Shown piece after piece: positions 53,987 through 64,000 of a stretch of DNA of 64,000 bases (position 1 is its first letter; each line of letters opens with the position of its first letter). A program made the position numbers and the translations under genes. The DNA is from Nansenia antarctica (lineage: Eukaryota > Chordata > Actinopteri > Argentiniformes > Microstomatidae). The DNA lies in NCBI GenBank assembly GCA_963989245.1, contig OZ022339.1, positions 91,257,142 to 91,321,141 of the forward strand, written 5' to 3'. The notes beneath the pieces were generated by a model. The model saw only the letters and a program-made list of their open reading frames with translations. It was not told the DNA's origin and searched no databases.

Positions 53987-55165
53987 CAGGGCTGGACTGG
54001 CCATCTGGCATACCGGGCATTTGCCCGGTGGGCCGCGGTAGTTTTGGGCCGAGCCGACCGGCAAAAAAAAAAAAAAAAAAAAAAGTATTTTTTTTTTACA
54101 TTTTTTTTTTTTTACCAGCCGGCCCGGCCGAAAGCTACCATCGAACGGCCCATAAATCGAAAGCTACCATTGAACGGCCCATAAATCAGGGACAACGGAC
54201 AATTATTATAATTATTACAACGGCCCATTGGTCAATTTTCTATACAGACACTGGGCTGGCCCAATCAACAGAGAGAAGGGGGGGGGGGGGGTCAGGGGTC
54301 ACGCACGCACGCAGCACCAGACCTCCGTCTCAGTAGTTTTGGGCCGAGCCGGCCGGCAAAATAAATGTAGTTAGCCTGGATAGTTACTAGATAGATAATG
54401 AGAGAGATGGAGCGCAAAAGCACACTAAAACGGAAGGGAGGCTGGGAAAAACTTAGGGAGAAAAACAAGAAGAAACTCGAGGCAGATGCTGCCAAATGTG
54501 TAAACATTAGGGACATGTTTGCTGCACCCTCAAGTTTACCACAGCAGCAACAGCAACAGGTTGAAGAGGAGGCTAGCAGGGAGGAGCAGGGTACAGATAC
54601 AGAGGATAGAGAGGATACAGAAGAAGCGGGGCAGAGTCAGCCTGTAACCGTTGACCCGGTAAGGAAAATATAGGTAGCTGTGTAGGGGTGTAACGGATAG
54701 CCCCCCACGGTTCGGCACGCATGTGTACCGCGGATCAATTGCAAAATGTAACCAAGTAATAATATTACTTAATATTAGTTAATATCCCTTGTAAATCACA
54801 ATGTAGAGTTGCCATGAAAAGATAGACGCGACAGTTGCGTGCTTCGTTTTACTCTAAAGCGCAATGATAGGTTGATAATGGAAAAGAAAATCTAGAACAA
54901 CAAGGCTGCGTTCGTAAATTCGCTCTGGAATCTGATCACTGAGTACACTGGTCTACTTGCACTGGTACCATTGCTTACTGTATGTAGTCGTCTTTGTAGT
55001 GGTTTGGGGGAATACTACAGTTTGTCATATGACTGTACAGCACAGTATATAAGACGAGTATATAAGGCAAGTATTTTTGTGCTGGTGGGTGTGGTCCGAC
55101 CGATTGGGGTGGGCCTGTCTGGGCCAAAAATGCCAGGGCCTAATTTTTGTCCCAGTCCAGCCCTG
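53987..55165 (+). mobile_element. hAT transposon, non-autonomous, in LINE
   Basis: 1,179 bp flanked by AGGGTACC on both sides. The terminal inverted repeat CAGGGCTGGACTGG is perfect over 14 bp. It includes A22 and T runs (54062-54113), two copies of a CGAAAGCTACCAT-type 29-bp unit (about 54130 and 54159), a G run (54280-54291) and two copies of GTAGTTTTGGGCCGAGCC (about 54037 and 54334). Only the start of a transposase gene remains. Confidence 0.92.
54398..54673 (+). pseudogene. hAT transposase N-terminal remnant
   Basis: 91 codons from 54398 (a second in-frame ATG follows at 54407). The basic KRKGGWEKLREKNKKKLEAD segment and AAKCVNIRDMF match the N-terminal text of one vertebrate hAT transposase group. 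A poly-Gln run (PQQQQQQ) and acidic text follow before the stop. The DNA-binding finger and catalytic domains are absent. Confidence 0.6.
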
Positions 55166-55173
55166 AGGGTACC
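55166..55173. repeat. hAT target duplication, right (AGGGTACC)
   Basis: Identical to 53979-53986. Confidence 0.95.
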
Positions 55174-55480
55174 CATATGTGCACATTGCTGTATGTAACT
55201 GAAGGTAGAAAAAAAAGGAGGTACCCGGTAAATTAAAGTTTCTCTGAATGTCTTGGAATGAGCGGAGACCCTCAGTCCCAAATAAATCCCAGAGTGTATG
55301 AACTCCATTGTCACTCCACTGGGGAAATGAAATTGGACACCCTCCCAACTGGAGAATTTAAATATAGGCGAATTGGGTGAAATTTTGCAGAACAAACTGA
55401 GATTAATTCAGTGATGATGGAGCCGAATTTCAATTTGGATTGTTTAATAGAAATGGTCGAATATATTACATCTTGTAACC

Positions 55481-56266
55481 TATAAGGATGGACAATGTTT
55501 TGTACTTATGTTCTTACTCTTTTAACTGTGCTGGAATTTTGGATGTGTGCCGCTGTCTGTCGTGTGTGTTCTTTGTTTTTAACATATAACCTGATATCTT
55601 TTCAGTTTTTCCCACACACACATGCATTGCATTTCCCCATACTGGTGATATTCTGGTCTTCTCAGGTGATACTGATATCTGGTGATACTCCAACTGACCT
55701 GTTGATAGTCCTACAGTTGGATGAGATTCGTATCATGATATAAAATATCAGCAATGTGAAGTAACACTCACACCAAAGATAGATATAAATTCATTATTAT
55801 TTTATTTTTTAATAAAAATGTGTTGTCCTAAGAAAAGATCCAGGAACCTCCCAAGAGAGACATGATTGGTCTGCCTTGGCAAATGGAGGTAGATGTTCTC
55901 AGCCAGGGACCTATAAAATGGCTGTGATTTATATGAAGTGAGAAGCATGTCCAAGCCCACATCTGAGTTATGTGTGCAGCAGGGACCTGTCTTTAGACTG
56001 AGAGGGGAGGAGCAATGGTGCATTTCAACACTGACGACGGCGCTGAGCACTCAGGGGGTTTGGGTTGTGCAAAATGGACATTAGGCCCGTCTCTTACAGT
56101 AACAGACAGTTAACTATGGAGTAGACAGATATATCTATATATGTCATGTTACTGTAGGTACTCAGACAGACTGACTGACCAATAGTCCATTATCTAGCTT
56201 TCTATATAGTAAGCTAGATAATGGATACATTTAAAGATGAATTAACAGATAGACAGTCAGACAGTC

Positions 56267-56268
<2 letters not shown>
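55481..56268. other. Unannotated stretch
   Basis: Nothing recognised. A small CTAGATAATGGA inverted repeat lies near 56190-56225. Confidence 0.35.

Positions 56269-56326
<58 letters not shown>
56269..56326. repeat. (GATA)n microsatellite
   Basis: About 58 bp of GATA/TAGA tetranucleotide repeats. Confidence 0.97.
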
Positions 56327-56379
56327 GGATGGATCAACAGATAGATGAATGGATGTGTTTAATTTTTTATTTTTTATTT

Positions 56380-56455
56380 TTAAGAAAAGTCCATTGAGAT
56401 TAAAAATCTCTTACAACAGTGTCATGGCCAAGACAGACAGAAACACAATGAACAG
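56380..56455 (-). repeat. L2-type LINE 3-prime end
   Basis: On the minus strand: TGTCTTGGCCATGACACTGT, TGTAAGAGATTTTTAATCTC, AATGGACTTTTC. It is the end layout of fish L2 LINEs and comparable to 41630-41690. Confidence 0.65.
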
Positions 56456-56984
56456 GGTTGGAGACATAAAAACATTGAACAATTTACTGTACATTGAAGT
56501 TTTGTGTGACATTGTCATTGCAGCAGGGTGGATGAGGTCATCGTCAGGTCATCAGGACTGGCCTGGTGGTCTACAGATGGTGCAGCTGAGCGACAGGAGT
56601 GTTGTTAAGAGGCACAACCCCTGGGTTATCAAGACTCAATCACACAGAGACCCTGCATTCAGGGGATGTTATGACTATCCTTGACAGCATGTTTAAAACA
56701 AGTTATATTGAATAAAGATGTGTAATCATGCATGTAAAAGCCCAGATATAAGCAAAATTAAATCAAAGTTTGGGTTGTTTTCTGCATGACTATGAAGGTT
56801 CTTTTTGTTCTTTTCTTTTGCCAAACATTTACCAGTATAACTGAAATGTCATGCTTTGTGCAGAAGTAATTGATATCTGATGAGGAATTACGTCATATTT
56901 GGACAGGAGTGTTAGAATTAGGGACATGGGTTGTTCCCAACATAAGGCCCGTTCCTGCCACAATACACACACACATTTTACATT
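56456..56984. other. Unannotated stretch
   Basis: Nothing recognised beyond the L2 end beside it. Confidence 0.3.
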
Positions 56985-57600
56985 AACATTTTTGGCATTT
57001 AGCAGACGCCTTCATCCAAAGCTCCTTACAACAAATACATTTGTCTAAGTAAGTGAATCATCTATCCATCAATCATCGCAAGAATCTATAATCTAGAATC
57101 TATGCTCACGCCAGAGGCCATTGGCAGTAAAAATGCTAGAATACTAATAATTATTATTATTTACAGTAGAGAAACTGTACAGGGGGGTAGTGGGGATGTA
57201 GAGGTGTCAGGAGGGACAGTTAAGGTGTAGCCTGATGAGATGGGTCTTCAGTCTATGACAGAAGATAGAGAGTGACTCTGCAATCCTGACAGCAGTGGGA
57301 AGCTCGTTACACCAGCGGCTGCCAGGACGGTGAAAAGTCGTGACCGGGTAGCGCTGACTGCTGCATCACCATAGAGGCGGTGGTCCAGTCGGCCAGCAGA
57401 GGTGGAAGAGCAGAGTGAACGGGCAGGTATTTGGGGGTTGACCTTTGCTTTCATGTAGGAAGGGGCTGTTACCTTTGCAGCCTGGTAGGCAAGCACCAGG
57501 GTCTTGAATCTGATGCAAGCTGCTACCGGGAGCCAGTGAAAGGTGTGAAGGAGAGGGGTGACATGGGAGAATTTGGGGAGGTTGAACACCAGCACATTGG
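56985..57600 (-). mobile_element. LINE 3-prime fragment with the shared tail
   Basis: The frame 57595-57248 reads HVTPLLHTFHWLPVAACIRF, then FKTLVLAYQAAKVTAPSYM and SATRSRLFTVLA. This is the C-terminal part of L2/CR1-type reverse transcriptase ORFs. About 200 bp downstream on the same strand is the tail GCTTTGGATGAAGGCGTCTG, CTAAATGCC, AAAAATGTTAATGTA (57045-56985). ORF end and tail in one piece show which LINE type owns the tail. Confidence 0.75.
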
Positions 57601-58360
57601 GATATTAGTCGGTAGAGAGATAGAGGGTTAATGGGATGACAAGATGTAGGTAGCGTTCAATGCACAAAAATAAACTAATAGATTAAAGATACTTAGTATT
57701 TGGCCTTCCTCTCAAGCCTTCCTCGATGGGGATATCTTCCCATAGATAGACTCCCTTGTCATGTCAGGCGTCTTTGTGTCAGGAGGCTGTCCCTCTCTGA
57801 CAATGATTTAAACAAGATTAAGTTGACTTACTCAGGCTCTCACTTGTATTTGACATTGTCAGAGCTGACCAGGCATAAATAAATAGCACACGCACACACG
57901 CACGCACACAGTAGAGCAAACCCAAGGGGTTTGTCCCCCAGTCTGTGGAATCCCTGGGATCCTTTATGTTGTTCCTTGAGTAGGAATGAGTCATTCCCCT
58001 CACAATGGCCCCAAGTGACAGCCTGTCCTCCACAGAGCACTGATAGCAGAAGAATGCCTCTCCAGGAGGGTTTCTATTGTCTCTGAACCAGGGTCCTAAC
58101 CCCCTCTATCGCCCACCTCACCCCTCACCTTCTGTCTCCTCTAATGTGGCTTTATTGACTGTGACACACTGTGCATGGAGAAGATGACCCAACCATTAAA
58201 AGAGCCCCCAACGGAAGGGCCATTGGAGTAACAACAAGCCACCCTCTGCATCTTCCAGTGTGTGTGAGACAGTGAGAATGTGTGTGCGTGTGTGTGTGTA
58301 TGTGTGGTTGTTGATCAAAGTAGTGTTAACATCCCGAACCACTGATAATATATAATAATA
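57601..58360. other. Unannotated stretch
   Basis: A short GT run lies at 58278-58305. Nothing else recognised. Confidence 0.35.
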
Positions 58361-58364
58361 ATAT

Positions 58365-58428
58365 ATGCAATTTAGCTGACACTTTTATCCAAAGCGACTT
58401 ACATTGCAGTGATTACATACATTTTTCA
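58365..58428 (-). repeat. L2-type LINE/SINE tail
   Basis: On the minus strand: TGTAAGTCGCTTTGGATAAA, AGTGTCAGCTAAATTGC. A member of the tail family at 44258 and 56985. Confidence 0.7.
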
Positions 58429-59229
58429 GTATGGTCCTATCAGGAATCAAAGACAGGGGAACATTCCTGAGACAGAGGAACTTTCCTCCATCCGCCCCCT
58501 CCCCCCTCAGCCCATGAATATTAACCAGGGGGTTTTAGCTTTCTACACAAACACTGTCTGAGACAACGGACACCTCTGTGATGCTCCTTCACTGCCTCTC
58601 ATTATGAATGACTTATCAGGAGAGCTTAAGAGATCAAGAGGATCAGACACTTTGACACTAAGACACAACTACAGGCACAACGTCGAGCACTACCCCTATT
58701 TTTAGCAAACAGCTGCAACTTTACATGCTTTGACTAAAGCATGTTATTGTTTTTTGGTCATAAGATAACTTCATGAAAGTCTGTCATTACTTATATAAAC
58801 CTTTAAATTCCTTAATCAGATAATCAAAAGAGTCCAAGCCCCAAAGAGCAAGAGCAAACATCACAGAGATCAGCTAGATTATGATCACTCAGTCAGGAGT
58901 ATGTTCAGCTGCTGCGTGAAGCTCACAATCTGCAGAGGTGGTTGTTTTAATGAAGTGGAGAGAAAGCCCTGTTAGCTAATAGCCAAAATAAGAATGAAAA
59001 ACACACACAGTGCAGTTCTGTCCAGTGCTGCTCCTATAGTACATAGCCTGTTTGTGTTTCTGGCTGTGGTACTGGTCTGTCTCCGCCATGGAAATGTGAA
59101 GTGAAGCCCTGTAATGAGGCCGCTAATGGTCTGGTTGTCCTCTGACCTTCTGTCTCTCTCAGGGTCCTGGCAGGGCAGCGGCCGAGCAGGATAATGGCTT
59201 CCATGAAGTACTCGCAGGCCTTTCAAATG
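58429..59229. other. Unannotated stretch
   Basis: A pyrimidine tract ending CTCTCTCAG at 59161 looks like a splice acceptor, but the frame after it ends within about 23 codons and is not convincing. Confidence 0.3.
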
Positions 59230-59430
59230 TGACTTCTAGCCCTGCTCAGGAGGAAAACGTTAATTTTATGAGATGCAGGTAATGCCCGCCTGTCACTTGT
59301 CGTCAGGTTTGATTACATTGGTGAGCCGTTGTTTGTCCCGCTTTATTAGTTTACGCTGTGATGACACGATCTGTGTTTCATTATGGCCTCCTGGAAACAA
59401 TCCTCTGTGTAATTTAGGTATGGGGTTACA
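59230..59430. promoter_or_regulatory. Candidate conserved noncoding element
   Basis: Repeat-free block with CCTGTCACTTGTCG, TTGATTACATTGG, TTTATTAGTTTACG and TTTCATTATGG motifs, no coding structure, just left of a CA microsatellite. Inferred from texture only. Confidence 0.2.
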
Positions 59431-59435
59431 CACGA

Positions 59436-59508
59436 GCACACAAACACGCACATGCGCGCGCACACAGACACGCACACACATGCACACACACACACACACA
59501 CACACGCA
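59436..59508. repeat. (CA)n microsatellite, interrupted
   Basis: CA with CGCG and TGCA interruptions over about 70 bp. Confidence 0.95.
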
Positions 59509-60598
59509 ATGCTTGAATGGTGAAATGTTAACATTGGGATATGGGAGAAGGGGGCATAGTCTTTTTGGGGATAAGTGTTTAATGGTTGATCATGGTGACT
59601 GGCCCTGTGAACATATGCTTAGAGAAATCAAAGTAATTCAGCTGGCATGGCCATATTCCTGAAACCTTGTTGATCTTAGGCTGGTTTACCATCAGCAAAG
59701 ATGTGGTTGATAGATCTCTAAATCAACATCTGTTGGCACACAGGTATTATCAATAAACTTTATCTGCGTTTAAGTTTTACCAGATTCCCCTCACATAGAC
59801 GATTTAATTACCGTCAGAGATGACATCAGTCCATAACGCTTCACTCTTTTATCTTATTTAGGGAAAGTATCAATTGGATTTACTGAGTGTTTGAAGAAGA
59901 TTGAAAAAACATGACTGTTTGCACAAACAAGGTTAAGAGCCGAGAAGAGTGGAAAATACTAAAAAAGTATGAATAATTCAGCTTTTCCTGGCTACAGTTT
60001 CTTATTTACGGTCTTGATGGCACATCTTGCCCTCTCACCAATCGATTTGCTTCATTTAAACAGACACAGGTGGCGTTTATGGGTACACATCCCATAATAG
60101 GTAGGCTATATCATATTGCGTGAATGGTCCCAGTCATGTTTATGAAATGACCAGATTGAAAATATTAAGGATAACTCAACAATAAAAAACCTGAGAGCTC
60201 TGTAGATCAGTTGAACAATGAAAGCCCAGTATAACAATATTTTCCTCATGATAAATTCTTGTTTGGCACTTGAGGGGTTTACAGTTTCACTTGTGTATAG
60301 GTTTTCCATTGATTGTCTAATTCCCTGCTATGATGAACAGAGCTCACATCTCCACAATAACATCGTCCTTCAGATGGTTTGCCTATCATGCTAATTAGCT
60401 CAGTCTATCCATTCCAGAACAACATGAGTCTTCCATCTTACCATAGTTCTCCCTCCAGACTCTTAAGTCTGTTACGTTTACACAATCGTCTTTTGACAGC
60501 AGGGGATAAACATGGATGCTGGCTATGGGAGAAAAGAGGTGAAAGTGAGGTCAAAGACCTCATGTTAGGGGTGGTCATCACTTCATTTCTGACATAAT
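59509..60598. other. Unannotated stretch
   Basis: Nothing recognised. Confidence 0.35.
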
Positions 60599-60601
60599 AA
60601 T

Positions 60602-60636
<35 letters not shown>

Positions 60637-60705
60637 ATTTATTTTATAAGGCGCCTTTCAAGGCACTCACGGTCACCGTACAACACATTTAAAAAACAGT
60701 TACAA
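60599..60705 (-). repeat. (AAT)n and retroposon tail
   Basis: AAT repeats (60604-60634), then sequence that on the minus strand reads GTGCCTTGAAAGGCGCCTTA before the A/T run. A minus-oriented retroposon end. A related one lies at 63575. Confidence 0.65.
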
Positions 60706-60883
60706 AATTCAAATACAGAGAAATATACAGTATAAACATAGCTAGCAGCAGAGTTGGAGACATGGAGTTAAAGCATGTCCGAGGATGTTTCATGCAAAGG
60801 AGGTGGAGTATGCTTCATGATTAATGCCTGGTATAAACTAGTAAATGTTCATGCCCTCAATTCTTTCTACTCTCTGGACATTA
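60706..60883. other. Unannotated stretch
   Basis: Nothing recognised. Confidence 0.3.
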
Positions 60884-61060
60884 GGGATGGGACGATACAC
60901 TCAACTCACGATACGATGCACCTCTCGATACAGGGGTTCACCATACGAAACAGTCACGATACAATATCATAAATAAAACAAGATCAATGTTTCCCCTAGG
61001 TTTGCTGCCTTGGGGGGGTGGCCAGCGTTATGTCCAGGGGGTGTAGGAGATAGGCTCCTA
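60884..61060. mobile_element. hAT-like terminal fragments
   Basis: GGGATGGGACGATACACTCA and CACGATACGATGC text, then GTTTCCCCTAGGTTTGCTGC. I recognise both as frequent ends of fish hAT-type repeats. No complete element or target duplication is seen. Confidence 0.4.
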
Positions 61061-61628
61061 CCCTATGGGCCATTAGGCTCAAGAACGATCGGTTCTCAAG
61101 GCTACTTACTTTTGTGTTCTTGACTACCTGTCCACTTTCTCACCTGGTTCTTGCTGTCTCTCTCTCTGGTGTGCCGACACCATCCTTCTCTCTCTCCTCC
61201 TCTCTCCCTCTTTTGCTGTCAACCAAAAGGCAAACATAACAACCAGAGTATTTCTAATCTAAGAGGTATAAATTGATTCATATCATGAATCAATTATTAT
61301 TATTATTCAATTATAATTGAATATTGGATTGATGTGGGCAATGCAGTCAGATAATGTCATTTTGACTTTACTCTCTCACTGAAAAAAATAGGATGTCCAA
61401 CTATAAAAAACAGACATTTCCAATGCTTCAATCCACTGTCCATGTACTGTAAATATGCCATTATGGTATCACCATAAAGCCCAATTCTAGCAGAATAAGA
61501 AAGATTGTATATCTACTTAAAAAATAAGTGCATCCAGTTAGCTCTTTAGCTGGCAAGTGTGCAAGCAGACTAGCTCATCTCAACACCTCTGAGATAGCTA
61601 GCTAGCTTGCTAGTTTTTTGACTATTTA
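61061..61628. other. Unannotated stretch
   Basis: A T/C patch near 61155-61210 and AT-rich DNA. Nothing else. Confidence 0.35.
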
Positions 61629-61760
61629 CACCATCGTTTCTCAACGGGGGCGTTCAGACAACATCGGGGGGCGCTGGAACAAATCTTTTTAAAAGGGGGG
61701 CGTTGAGGTGTTCTTGGGGGGCGTTTACGCATAAAGTATTTTTCTCATGAAATACAGCTG
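61629..61760 (+). mobile_element. hAT-like end fragment (GTTTCTCAACGGGGGCG)
   Basis: Begins like the CAGnGTTTCTCAAC ends of a hAT group and carries three GGGGGGCG-type repeats. The following frame (61747-62007) may include its decayed 5-prime region but shows no transposase motif. Right end not found. Confidence 0.45.
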
Positions 61761-62967
61761 TCAGCAGTGTTATTACGGGTACATTCGTAAATGCACGAAC
61801 GGTCAGTCTTTTCAGTCAGAGCACCCATCTCTGAGCGCTCTGAACTTGGCCGGGCTCTGTGACGCAGACACATGTAGCGCAGCGCCCCAAAAAAATAAAA
61901 GTGAGTGTCATCAAGAAGATGGAGAAGCTAAAAACTCAGCTAGCAACGGCAGAGCTTTTGATAGTTTCCAATGTGTCTGGGTAAGCTGCATTGTAGAAGA
62001 ATCTTGACAGTTCATGTACAGTGCAGAAATTGCAATACTATGCTAATACGAACCCCGGTTCATCCCATCTGTAACGTCATGTTGACCATGAGAAATTCGA
62101 ACTAAGTGGTCAGTTTATGAAAATAATACCAGAGAATACTAAATAAAATATTTAAATAATAGCCCCCTAGCGTTTGCCGCCATATTGTGACACCCCCCAA
62201 AGTCCAATCAAAAATGAATAAATATTAGTATCATAAAACAGCAATTTGGCGAAATGCAACACCAGCACACTTAAAAAACTAACAATGTTAGTTGTAATGT
62301 ACAGTTTTGTAGCCTACTGTTTGTTCTGCACCGGAAATTGCTGCTGTTCCGTAGCAGTCTGTTTGTATTCTCTGCTCTTGTCTGAGTTTGTTTAACACTC
62401 AGAAACAGCATTTTTATTCACATTCACGTGGCTTTTCTGCTCTCTGGTAGACAAATAATAATGATATTCCAACTGCCCAGTTAAATCAAATCCATTATTT
62501 GGCATTCAGTGACATGCTTTTTAAATGATATAACACAGAATATTAGTCAACATTAATGATCGAGAACAGTTAATGATCGAGAACATTGAGAGACAGAGGG
62601 ATCTGATTGGCCAGCGGGGCTATGGGGTTAAAATGATATCGCCGACTACTGGTGTGGAATGCTCAATGACAGCGTTTATATAGCATTCATGCGTATGCAT
62701 GTGGATACAGACATTTTTATAAACATGCTGGTGTGGACGGTAATATATATCTTTTTTATTGGTGTGGACAAGGCTTCAGACTGGAAAATTACAGTGAAAA
62801 GTAAAAGAGAGAGTGAAAAACATGGCGAGGGAAATGGTTTGACAAGAAATTGCTGACTAATTAAATGCGTAGGTCATACTAGCCCCTACTTATTGTTTTA
62901 TGTTAATTTTTAAATAAATGAACATTCACTACGGTGGCGATATTAGCAGCAGGTTACAAACCATCAG
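61761..62967. other. Unannotated stretch
   Basis: No supported gene. A segment near 62160-62200 (CCGCCATATTGTGACACCCC) looks repeat-like. Confidence 0.35.
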
Positions 62968-62971
62968 ATCA

Positions 62972-63099
62972 TCAGGATGGCAGAGTGGTATAAACTGCTG
63001 CCACAGATCATAGTGTTATTTTAAGATGGGGGTTCGAATCCCACTTCTCTTATGCTTGTACTCTGCAATAATAAAGTTGTTAAATGTAAAAAAAAAAAA
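62972..63099 (+). mobile_element. tRNA-derived SINE
   Basis: A-box-like GATGGCAGAGTGGT and B box GGTTCGAATCC, about 40 bp apart, then a short body with AATAATAAAG and an A12 tail. The arms are tRNA-like, but stem pairing is incomplete, so a SINE is more likely than a tRNA gene. No clear target duplication. Confidence 0.65.
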
Positions 63100-63570
63100 C
63101 ATTCAATTAAAGTCAACCACTATTTTCGATGCAAGCTGATACACATACCTATCTTTTTACACCATCTCTCTATCTAGCACACTATCTATTTATCTAGCAC
63201 ACTATCAAACTATCTATACAAATTATCTATAAAATTATCTATATCTCGTAAAAGGTGGGAACTAATATTTGTAAAAAAAGACACTTGACAGAACTGTCGT
63301 TCGGGATTTAGTTTCCACCTGTGAGACATTTTTGACACACATCTTCACACAGTAAACCTGGTCGCTACCAGGTTTGTTTTGAAGGATTGGTTGCATAGCA
63401 ATCAAACAGCAAATTATTTGAGCCACATTCATGGAACGGAACTCAATCTGAAATGATTGCGAATTATCGAAACAAGTCTGAATTAGCTCTAATCACGCAT
63501 CATGGAATAGGGCCCTGATCTGCAGAATGTTGTCACCCACCAATTTGCCTACCGGGAAAACAGACAACGC
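63100..63570. other. AT-rich stretch
   Basis: CTATCTA-type imperfect repeats around 63165-63245. GGAATAGGGCCCTG near 63503 resembles a MITE end like the one at 22055. Confidence 0.35.
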
Positions 63571-63571
63571 A

Positions 63572-63660
63572 TAATGATAAATAATAATAATACATTAGAC
63601 TTATAGCGCTTTTCTAGACACTCAAAGACGCTTTACAAACTGAAAAGATCGAGTAATAAT
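63572..63660 (-). repeat. Retroposon tail with AAT run
   Basis: On the minus strand: AAAGCGTCTTTGAGTGTCTA, GAAAAGCGCTATAAGTCTAA, TGTATTATTATT. The same class of tail as 60640. Confidence 0.65.
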
Positions 63661-63724
63661 AAAAATAAACAACAAATAAAAGAAAGTTTGGAGGTCTAAT
63701 TATTTTTTTTATTAATGACTAAAT

Positions 63725-64000
63725 CTAAATCTAAGTGTCTTTGTAGCTCAATCTACTCTGTATATTGCAATTACACCTAGATTTCGGGCGGAGAAGCGGC
63801 GAACAAGCAACACCAGCGTCCTCTCTCGGCCAGCATTTTTTGAAAAGCTCAAATTTGTATCACGGTTTTATGAAAGTCCTTGGTTATAATTTTTAGATTA
63901 CTAAATCTAAGTGTCTTTGTAGGACAATCTACTCTGTATACTGCAATTACACCTAGATTTCGGGCGGAGAAGCGGCGAACAAGCAACGCCAGCGTCCTCT
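63725..64000. repeat. 176-bp tandem repeat, cut by the window edge
   Basis: CTAAGTGTCTTTGTAG at 63731 recurs at 63907, and about 94 bp can be aligned before the window ends, with only a few differences. The shared text includes TTACACCTAGATTTCGGGCG and GAGAAGCGGCGAACAAGCAA. At least 1.5 units are visible. Confidence 0.85.

Larger units (their letters stand above)
53645..55480 (-). mobile_element. L1/Tx1-like LINE 3-prime fragment split by hAT
   Basis: On the minus strand, 55480-55166 carries text such as FQDIQRNFNLPGTSFFFYLQ. After the hAT insert the LINE continues at 53986-53645 with SALYSILVKASLKPLHIHRV and VWKESLSHNNLNW, like the C-terminal part of L1/Tx1 ORF2. Removing 53987-55165 plus one 8-bp duplication joins the two parts at the nucleotide level. 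Frames are broken. Confidence 0.65.

Noticed and set aside
54062..54113. A-run as a LINE or mRNA poly(A) tail
   Set aside because: It lies within the hAT element and is followed at once by T runs. It is an internal homopolymer of that element.
59161..59235. Exon after the CTCTCTCAG acceptor
   Set aside because: The frame ends after about 23 codons with no polyadenylation signal or protein-like pattern.
62975..63055. Functional tRNA-Leu-like gene
   Set aside because: Internal promoter boxes are present, but the arms are incomplete and an A-rich SINE tail follows.

Overview
The window looks like a piece of a ray-finned fish (teleost) chromosome, almost entirely non-genic and packed with transposable elements. 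The signs are dense CA/GT microsatellites, vertebrate-style LINE, SINE, hAT, Tc1/mariner, Harbinger-like and Ty3/Gypsy elements, GT-AG splice-like signals, and no prokaryotic gene organisation. No complete host gene is visible. I found four splice-bounded open segments that could be host exons; the best is a 172-nt internal exon on the minus strand at 31906-32077. The species cannot be fixed from sequence alone.

Layout. 1-3.7 kb: AT-rich DNA with microsatellites. 3.7-8.35 kb: a nearly intact Ty3/Gypsy element on the minus strand, with identical 183-bp LTRs and a CCATT target duplication. 8.5-9.1 kb: an inverted-repeat element. 9.3-9.5 kb: a complex tandem repeat. 10-20 kb: mostly single-copy-looking DNA with microsatellites, a tRNA-derived SINE and two exon candidates. 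20.7-24 kb: a Tc1-like repeat, a direct repeat, a GGGCCC-ended MITE, a decayed coding region and a local duplication. 25.7-29.8 kb: a second Ty3/Gypsy element on the plus strand, with identical 236-bp LTRs, a −1 frameshift cassette and an internal deletion of most of the reverse transcriptase. 31-33.7 kb: an inverted copy of the 20.7-kb repeat, the best exon candidate, and a hAT element with an 8-bp target duplication. 34.6-35.9 kb: an L1/Tx1-like LINE fragment. 37.6 kb: a perfect seven-copy 29-bp minisatellite. 39.2-41.7 kb: an L2-like LINE. 41.7-44.1 kb: a Tc1 transposon carrying an LTR remnant and a Harbinger-like MITE. 45.4-46.8 kb: a hAT-like remnant carrying a TA-flanked MITE. 50.4-50.8 kb: a SINE with an 18-bp target duplication. 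51.1-55.5 kb: two LINE remnants, the second split by a hAT element with an 8-bp target duplication. 56.4-58.4 kb: LINE fragments and tails. 60.6-63.1 kb: hAT fragments and a SINE. 63.7 kb to the end: a 176-bp tandem repeat that runs off the window.

How the parts relate. The elements form a readable insertion chronology: LINE and Tc1 copies are old and broken, while hAT, Harbinger-like and LTR insertions sit inside them. The two Gypsy elements have identical LTR pairs and so look recent. The second lacks the reverse transcriptase active site, so it could have moved only with help in trans, unless it was damaged during or after its last insertion. SINE and LINE tails share the same 3-prime sequence, which fits SINEs borrowing LINE machinery.
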